From Candidatus Hodarchaeota archaeon (lineage in GTDB: Archaea > Asgardarchaeota > Heimdallarchaeia > Hodarchaeales > Hodarchaeaceae): DNA of 49,891 bases. Under the pieces are notes generated by a model. It saw only the letters and a program-made list of their open reading frames with translations, made no database searches and had not been told where the DNA came from. Each line of letters opens with the position of its first letter. Positions within the stretch are counted from its first letter, which is position 1. Shown here one piece after another: positions 45,524-49,891 of the stretch. The stretch is taken from contig JAUUVJ010000001.1 of NCBI GenBank assembly GCA_030589605.1, forward strand, positions 1 to 49,891, in the 5' to 3' direction. The translations under genes were made by a program, and so were the position numbers.

Positions 45524-45562
45524 TTCAGGGCTAGAACGGGAACACCTCACACGAGCCCTGAA
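45524..45562. repeat. 9-bp stem hairpin in the 45357-45658 non-coding gap
   Basis: TTCAGGGCT at 45524-45532 is the exact reverse complement of AGCCCTGAA at 45554-45562, with a 21-base loop. It is the only GC-rich spot in the gap and would lie in the leader of the GT-C gene or end the transcript from wecB. A (TA)n run of 19 bases at 45625-45643 is close by. Confidence 0.45.
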
Positions 45563-45658
45563 TGAGGAATAATCCTTGCCTAACAACGGTAGAATTTCCG
45601 AGTTTAACCTATTCCTTTGGATATTATATATATATATATATATTATACAAAATAATTC

Positions 45659-45855
45659 TTAGATTATCTCCTCGTATAGGGTTAATAATATACTTTCTAT
45701 TGATTCCCATGTTACTTCAGGTGCTAACTTGACTTCTACCTTTTCAATTGATTTTCTTACTTTGGATTTTTCAATTAAGTAGTCAAACTTATTTGCAATA
45801 TCAGAAGACACATGACTGCTTAAACCTATTTTTGCCTGTTTTATTCCTGAAAATT
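45659..45855 (-). pseudogene. C-terminal remnant of a glycosyltransferase gene
   Basis: Downstream of wecB, in another frame, a reading frame of about 65 codons ends at TAA 45659-45661. It reads QAKIGLSSHVSSDIANKFDY, then LIEKSKVRKSIEKV and LAPEVTWESIESILLTLYEE. The last part resembles the closing helix of GT4 glycosyltransferases (a Trp-Glu then a Leu-Tyr ending). No start codon precedes the family-like region, which runs into the 3' end of wecB. It is probably a 3' scrap left by recombination. Confidence 0.45.
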
Positions 45856-46929
45856 CTTTTGTACATACTTGACGATTTTCGATGCTGAAGTACCATCACC
45901 GAAAGGATTTGACCAATTAATTTCCTTATGGAGCATAATATTTATTGATTCAAGGATTGATTGGTGTCTAATTCCCGCTATTATATTAGCTCCAACATCT
46001 ACGGTTTCAGGTCGTTCTGTATTTTCTCTAACCGTTACACAAGGAGTATTTAAGATACATGCTTCCTCTTGAAGCCCTCCAGAGTCTGTGATGATTAAGG
46101 AGGCATTTTTCTGAAGAGCGAGAAATTCTAAGTATCCCAAAGGTTTGATTACACGAATTTTGTTGCTTAGTTTTATACTATATTTCTCTAACATGGAAAC
46201 GGTTCTTGGATGTAGAGGTGCTATAATATCGTACCCAAATTTCTTTCCAGCCTCACAAATTGCATTAAAAATCTCTCCAAGAATTTTTTTATCATCTACA
46301 TTTTCTTGTCTATGTATAGTTGTAATAAAGTACTTATTTTTCTCAACTCCTATCGTAGATAAAATTTCATTTCGCATAAGGCCTTGATTTCTTAGTACTG
46401 CATCAACAACTGTATTTCCTGTTATTAATATCTTAGAAGGGGCAATTCCTTCTTGTAAAAGGATTTTTTCTTGAGTTTGTGTTGGGACAAAACATATATC
46501 TGATATATGGTCGGTCATAATTCGATTAATCTCCTCAGGCATTTTCCGATCATGACTTCGTAATCCTGCTTCAATGTGAGCTACTGGAATATGAAGTTTT
46601 GAAGCGGATAATGCCCCTGCTAATGTGGTATTTGTATCACCTTGAACTAACACAACTGAGGTTTTTTCTTTTAAAAAGATTTGTTCTATCCTCTGAAGCA
46701 TCTTCCCTGTTTGCTCACCATGAGTACCAGAGCCGACGTCTAAAGAAAAATGAGGTGGTGGAAGCTTTAATTGTTTAAAAAAGATAGAATCAAGTTCAGC
46801 GGAGTAATGCTGATTGGAATGAATTACATAATGTTCAATATCTCTCTCTATCAAATATGATATTACTGGGCTCATTTTAATTATTTCGGGTCTTGTCCCT
46901 AGTACTATTCCTATTGGATCCATTTTCAT
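45841..46929 (-). CDS. wecB: UDP-N-acetylglucosamine 2-epimerase (non-hydrolysing)
   Basis: A 362-residue GT-B-fold epimerase making UDP-ManNAc from UDP-GlcNAc. IGIVLGTRPEIIKMSPVI opens the fold. VQGDTNTTLAGAL and HIEAGLRSHDRKMPEEINR carry the active-site Asp/Glu, and TDSGGLQEEA the UDP-binding Ser/Glu. GTG at 46932 and ATGs at 46929 and 46923 are possible starts; the choice does not affect the fold. It lies 28 bases downstream of wecC and supplies that enzyme with substrate. Confidence 0.9.
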   Translation of the reverse strand: MKMDPIGIVLGTRPEIIKMSPVISYLIERDIEHYVIHSNQHYSAELDSIFFKQLKLPPPHFSLDVGSGTHGEQTGKMLQRIEQIFLKEKTSVVLVQGDTNTTLAGALSASKLHIPVAHIEAGLRSHDRKMPEEINRIMTDHISDICFVPTQTQEKILLQEGIAPSKILITGNTVVDAVLRNQGLMRNEILSTIGVEKNKYFITTIHRQENVDDKKILGEIFNAICEAGKKFGYDIIAPLHPRTVSMLEKYSIKLSNKIRVIKPLGYLEFLALQKNASLIITDSGGLQEEACILNTPCVTVRENTERPETVDVGANIIAGIRHQSILESINIMLHKEINWSNPFGDGTSASKIVKYVQKNFQE

Positions 46930-46957
46930 CACTATTTTTATAACCTTAAATAGAGAT

Positions 46958-48172
46958 CTAGAATTGAATAATTTCAGGCATTCTCATTACCTTTACTATT
47001 GATTCATAATTTTTTTGGAGTTGATGTTTTATGACTGAATGTGAAACAAGAATAATCAGCATATCCATATCCTTTGCCTCCTCCAGAAGTGAAAATGATT
47101 TTAAATTGTCCGTTAAAGGATCAATAAATTTTATTCTAATTTCAGGGTTTTTTTCTTCTATAATTTTAACTACTTCTAAGGCTGGACTTTCTCTCTTATC
47201 ATTAACGTCTGGTTTGTAAGATTTTCCAACAATAAGAATATTTTTTGAGGAAATTTTCTTTATATGATTTAAAATTTGATTTGCTGTGAACTCAGGCATG
47301 AAATTATTTACTTTTCTAGCGGTTGGAATCATTTTACTCACATTAGGAGATGATTTCCACAGGAACCATGGGTCAATTGCGATGCAATGACCACCTACAC
47401 CAATTCCTGGATTCAGAATATTCACTCGTGGATGAAAATTTGCTAATTTAATAACATCTTTTACATTAATATTCAAATTATCAAATATTAGTTTTAATTC
47501 GTTGGCGTAGGCTATATTAATATCACGATAAGTGTTTTCAGCCAGTTTGACGCTTTCTGCTGTCACATCATCCGTTAAATGTATTTTTCCCTTAGAGAAA
47601 GATCCATAGATTTCGCTAGCTAATTTTGTTGCATCTTTAGTTACCCCACCTATGATTCTATCGTTATTGGTGAATTCAAATAATAGATTCCCTGGAAATG
47701 CTCTTTCTGGACAATGAGCGATCAAGATTTTTCCTAGAGTATTATATTTAGTCTCACGTTCTATTCTTTTCTTTACAATGTTTCTACAAGTAAGGGGAGG
47801 AATAGTTGATTCTAATATCACCAGATTTCCTTCCCTTAAAAGGGGAATGATTGTAGATAATGCGCTTTCTATGAAACTCAGATCTGCTGCTTTGGTTTTT
47901 TTTTCCAGAGGTGTTGGTACAGCAATAATGTAAACATCAGATAATTCAGGGTTTGATGAAAATCTCAATCGTGAAGTTTGGTAAACTTTTTGATAAAGTT
48001 CATCCATTCCCTTTTCTTCAAGCGTACAAATCCCATTACTTAATTTTTGTATTTTTTCGTTGTTAATATCAACTCCTAAAACGTCGTGGCCTGCTTGTGC
48101 AAGCAAAACCGCTAATGGAAGACCTATATACCCTGCGGATCCTATAACACATATTTTTTTCTTTTTAATCAT
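46958..48172 (-). CDS. wecC: UDP-N-acetyl-D-mannosamine dehydrogenase
   Basis: A 404-residue nucleotide-sugar dehydrogenase. VIGSAGYIGLPLAVLLAQAG is the NAD loop (the first Gly pair is GSAGY here). VPTPLEKKTKAADL, LESTIPPLT and AENTYRDINIAYANEL follow. The catalytic Cys lies in GVGGHCIAIDPWFL, and IVGKSYKPDVNDKRESP opens the C-terminal domain. It oxidises UDP-ManNAc to UDP-ManNAcA. It pairs with wecB. It is 27 bases after the GT4 gene on the same strand. It is more distant from the two enzymes at 9944 and 16475 than those are from each other. Confidence 0.9.
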   Translation of the reverse strand: MIKKKKICVIGSAGYIGLPLAVLLAQAGHDVLGVDINNEKIQKLSNGICTLEEKGMDELYQKVYQTSRLRFSSNPELSDVYIIAVPTPLEKKTKAADLSFIESALSTIIPLLREGNLVILESTIPPLTCRNIVKKRIERETKYNTLGKILIAHCPERAFPGNLLFEFTNNDRIIGGVTKDATKLASEIYGSFSKGKIHLTDDVTAESVKLAENTYRDINIAYANELKLIFDNLNINVKDVIKLANFHPRVNILNPGIGVGGHCIAIDPWFLWKSSPNVSKMIPTARKVNNFMPEFTANQILNHIKKISSKNILIVGKSYKPDVNDKRESPALEVVKIIEEKNPEIRIKFIDPLTDNLKSFSLLEEAKDMDMLIILVSHSVIKHQLQKNYESIVKVMRMPEIIQF

Positions 48173-48199
48173 TTTTTGGTAATTCCCTTGAGATTTTGT

Positions 48200-49444
48200 T
48201 CAATTCCTTGAAATCCTCTTCCGAAGAACATTCTCAATGTTTTCATAGAGAGAATTTAAATTTTTAGAATCAGTTTCCCAATTATTATCTCCTTCAATAA
48301 CAGATTTTTCAGCATTTACACCATATTGCTTTCTCATAACAGGATTGTTATATAAAATTGCTATTTTTTTAGCTAATGAGATGGGGTTGTTTGATTCAAA
48401 TACTAAGCCTGCTCTGTAGTGGTTTACAACCCTTTTTAATGGCCGACAAGAGCTTACTAACACTGGTTTCTTAGCTAGCATGAATTGGGAAAGTTTATGA
48501 GGAATAGTATGATCAGTGTGCTCATCAAAGTTGTGGGGGATTATTCCAACATCACACGCTCCGACAAGAGGAGGTACGTTTTGGAACATAATATATCCAG
48601 GCATTGACACGTTATAACTAATATTATAGTATTCTATTATACTTTGAAGCTGTCGTGTAATATAAAATGAGCCTTTTCCAATAATTAGCAATAATATTTC
48701 GGGAATTCTCGATTTAAGCAACGCAACAGCGTGAATTGCCGTATCGATTCCTCTATGAATCCCAAAACCTCCTACATAAACAATAATGAATCGATTTTTC
48801 ATAAAATCCCAATTTTTTGAATTAATAGGTAAGGGGTTTCTGAATATCGAATTTTTTGATTCGGTATTGGACACAACTACAATTTTTTCTGGAGGAACTG
48901 AATAACGTTCAATAATTCTATTTTTTGACTCTTCAACAACTGTAATTACCTTTGTCGCTAATGTAGTTGATTCTCTCTCAAATTGTTCCCATCTTCTTTT
49001 ATTATATAAGATTGATTTAAAGATGAAATTATTCTTGAGGAGTGAACTTCTAGCCCATATTTGCAGTGCTGGAGGGAAAGACTCGTGTAAATCAGCTATT
49101 ACTGGAATTTTACCTTTAGAAGCAATTATTGCTGTTTTTACTAAAGGTAAATCATGAATATGAATTACATTGATTGAATATTTCTGTATTAGCCAATATA
49201 TCCCCTTCAACCAGAATGGATGAATATTCACAAAATAATTTGTAAGAAATCCTCGCAAACGATTAATTAAAGTCATTTTCCTACGGATTATTGTACCATA
49301 TTTTCCTGTTTCGATCGTCGGAAAACCTTTCTTTGGTTTACATAAAATGAATACTTCATGTCCAGCCTTTATCAGACTTAAAACTTCTTTTTCCACCCGT
49401 ATATCGGGAGGAAATCTCTGTTCTAATACCATTCCAATTCTCAT
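48200..49444 (-). CDS. GT4-family glycosyltransferase
   Basis: A 414-residue GT-B enzyme. MVLEQRFPPDIRVEKEVLSL is the typical N-terminal loop of GT4 enzymes. HIHDLPLV and VIADLHESFP lie in the acceptor domain. The donor half has FIIVYVGGFGIHRGID, PGYIMFQNVP and DVGIIPHNFDEHTDHTIPHK with the E/HxxxxxxxE-like region. No membrane segment. It is likely to add one residue to the glycan; the donor could be the UDP-ManNAcA from wecB/wecC. It is transcribed with wecC downstream. Confidence 0.85.
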   Translation of the reverse strand: MRIGMVLEQRFPPDIRVEKEVLSLIKAGHEVFILCKPKKGFPTIETGKYGTIIRRKMTLINRLRGFLTNYFVNIHPFWLKGIYWLIQKYSINVIHIHDLPLVKTAIIASKGKIPVIADLHESFPPALQIWARSSLLKNNFIFKSILYNKRRWEQFERESTTLATKVITVVEESKNRIIERYSVPPEKIVVVSNTESKNSIFRNPLPINSKNWDFMKNRFIIVYVGGFGIHRGIDTAIHAVALLKSRIPEILLLIIGKGSFYITRQLQSIIEYYNISYNVSMPGYIMFQNVPPLVGACDVGIIPHNFDEHTDHTIPHKLSQFMLAKKPVLVSSCRPLKRVVNHYRAGLVFESNNPISLAKKIAILYNNPVMRKQYGVNAEKSVIEGDNNWETDSKNLNSLYENIENVLRKRISRN

Positions 49445-49483
49445 ACAAATTATTCCATTATTTTAACGATTAATGATCCTGTA

Positions 49484-49891
49484 TTATTTGAAATGAAGAA
49501 AAAATCGCCAACCAAAGTAACTACGGACACTTTTATCTTTCAATTTCCATTTATTCTTTCGAGCTTGTCGGTAACCTTTCCATATTTTTAATCCTCCCTT
49601 TCTGGCTAATACTACTTTCATTAATAGTAATATTGGATTATAGCCAAAATGATATGTTAATCTCCCATTCCTAACTAAGTCTTTCTTTACTACTCTTGTA
49701 GTCGGTCTTTCTGTATAGAAAAATGTTTCATCTATCTGGGGTGTTTTTAATCCTCTTAATTTAGCTTTTGTATTAATCCATGTATCCCAAGTTATTTCAG
49801 GAAATAGCTCAGGGTTAATACTCTTTAATAATGAGGTTCTAATTACTTTTCCTGTCCCTCGTGCTTCTTTTCTTCCGATTTTAGCTCCAAT
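49484..49891 (-). CDS. GT2-like glycosyltransferase, 3' end only
   Basis: An open frame of 135 codons that enters from beyond the right edge and ends at TAA 49484-49486. The visible part begins GAKIGRKEARGTGKVIRTSL, contains ELFPEITWDTWINTKAK, then FYTERPTTRVV and YHFGYNPILLLMKVV. The ARGTGKVIRTSLL and WDTW pieces fit the middle and end of GT2 family glycosyltransferases of the type that attach sugars to a chain. The active-site half lies outside the window. It is the first visible gene of the minus-strand run leading to wecC and wecB, 39 bases before the GT4 start. Confidence 0.65.
   Translation of the reverse strand: MGAKIGRKEARGTGKVIRTSLLKSINPELFPEITWDTWINTKAKLRGLKTPQIDETFFYTERPTTRVVKKDLVRNGRLTYHFGYNPILLLMKVVLARKGGLKIWKGYRQARKNKWKLKDKSVRSYFGWRFFLHFK

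Noticed and set aside
45625..45643. TA run as a replication origin or AT-rich unwinding element
   Set aside because: No origin repeats or replication gene lie near it. A simple-sequence run in AT-rich DNA is enough.
1..49891. CRISPR array, tRNA or rRNA genes
   Set aside because: No regularly spaced repeats of 25-40 bases and no cloverleaf-like or rRNA-like conserved segments were noticed on either strand.

Overview
The window is an AT-rich (roughly one third G+C by eye) surface-glycan locus. About forty genes make, activate, flip or transfer unusual sugars. There are no ribosomal, replication or core metabolic genes, and no rRNA, tRNA or CRISPR array was seen. An archaeal host, perhaps Asgard-like, is suggested by four things: a ribbon-helix-helix domain fused to a sugar nucleotidyltransferase, a second nucleotidyltransferase with a transposase-like N-terminal domain, TATA-like boxes, and a TnpB remnant. 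This is an inference from gene style (about 0.6), because most of the enzymes also occur in bacteria. Many starts are TTG or GTG, and Shine-Dalgarno-like sites precede several genes.

Region 1 (0.3-18.4 kb) is a mosaic under decay. It opens with a divergent UDP-glucuronate epimerase / UDP-glucose dehydrogenase pair. Three copies of an 8-bp repeat, phased at exactly 10 bp, lie between the two genes. A ribbon-helix-helix/nucleotidyltransferase fusion follows. Next come a GT2 glycosyltransferase, two EmrE/ArnE-F-sized membrane proteins, and a GDP-sugar set (GDP-mannose dehydratase, GDP-fucose-synthase-type reductase, ColD-like 3-dehydrase) that looks like a GDP-colitose pathway. A UDP-ManNAc-type dehydrogenase and a GT-B glycosyltransferase complete this stretch. 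A second, partly duplicated set (nucleotidyltransferase, GT-B fragment, dehydrogenase) lies at 15-18 kb. Between the two sets the same genes are broken in complementary fashion. Two genes carry one in-frame TAA each, two survive only as 3' fragments, and a ParB-like gene has a frameshift. A cytidylyltransferase plus organophosphate-type MFS transporter sits between the sets.

Region 2 (18.4-40.1 kb) encodes a complete pseudaminic-type nonulosonic acid pathway: UDP-GlcNAc 4,6-dehydratase (two copies), PseC-like aminotransferase, PseH-like acetyltransferase, PseG hydrolase, PseI synthase and PseF-like CMP transferase. Added to it are an aldo/keto reductase, a class III aminotransferase, two short-chain/epimerase enzymes, a DUF4910 peptidase-like protein and an AAC(3)-like acetyltransferase. 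It also has two PseA/WbpG-type amidotransferases, one coupled to HisH- and HisF-like subunits that should supply ammonia for an acetamidino group.

Region 3 (40.2-49.9 kb, minus strand) is the assembly module. It holds a capsule-type GT-B transferase, a Wzx-like flippase, a GT-C membrane glycosyltransferase, WecB and WecC (UDP-ManNAcA supply), a GT4 glycosyltransferase, and the 3' end of a GT2 glycosyltransferase that runs off the window. Together the genes can supply UDP-GlcA/GalA, UDP-ManNAcA-type acids, a GDP-3,6-dideoxy or 6-deoxy sugar, and CMP-pseudaminic acid, and can then flip and transfer lipid-linked glycans.
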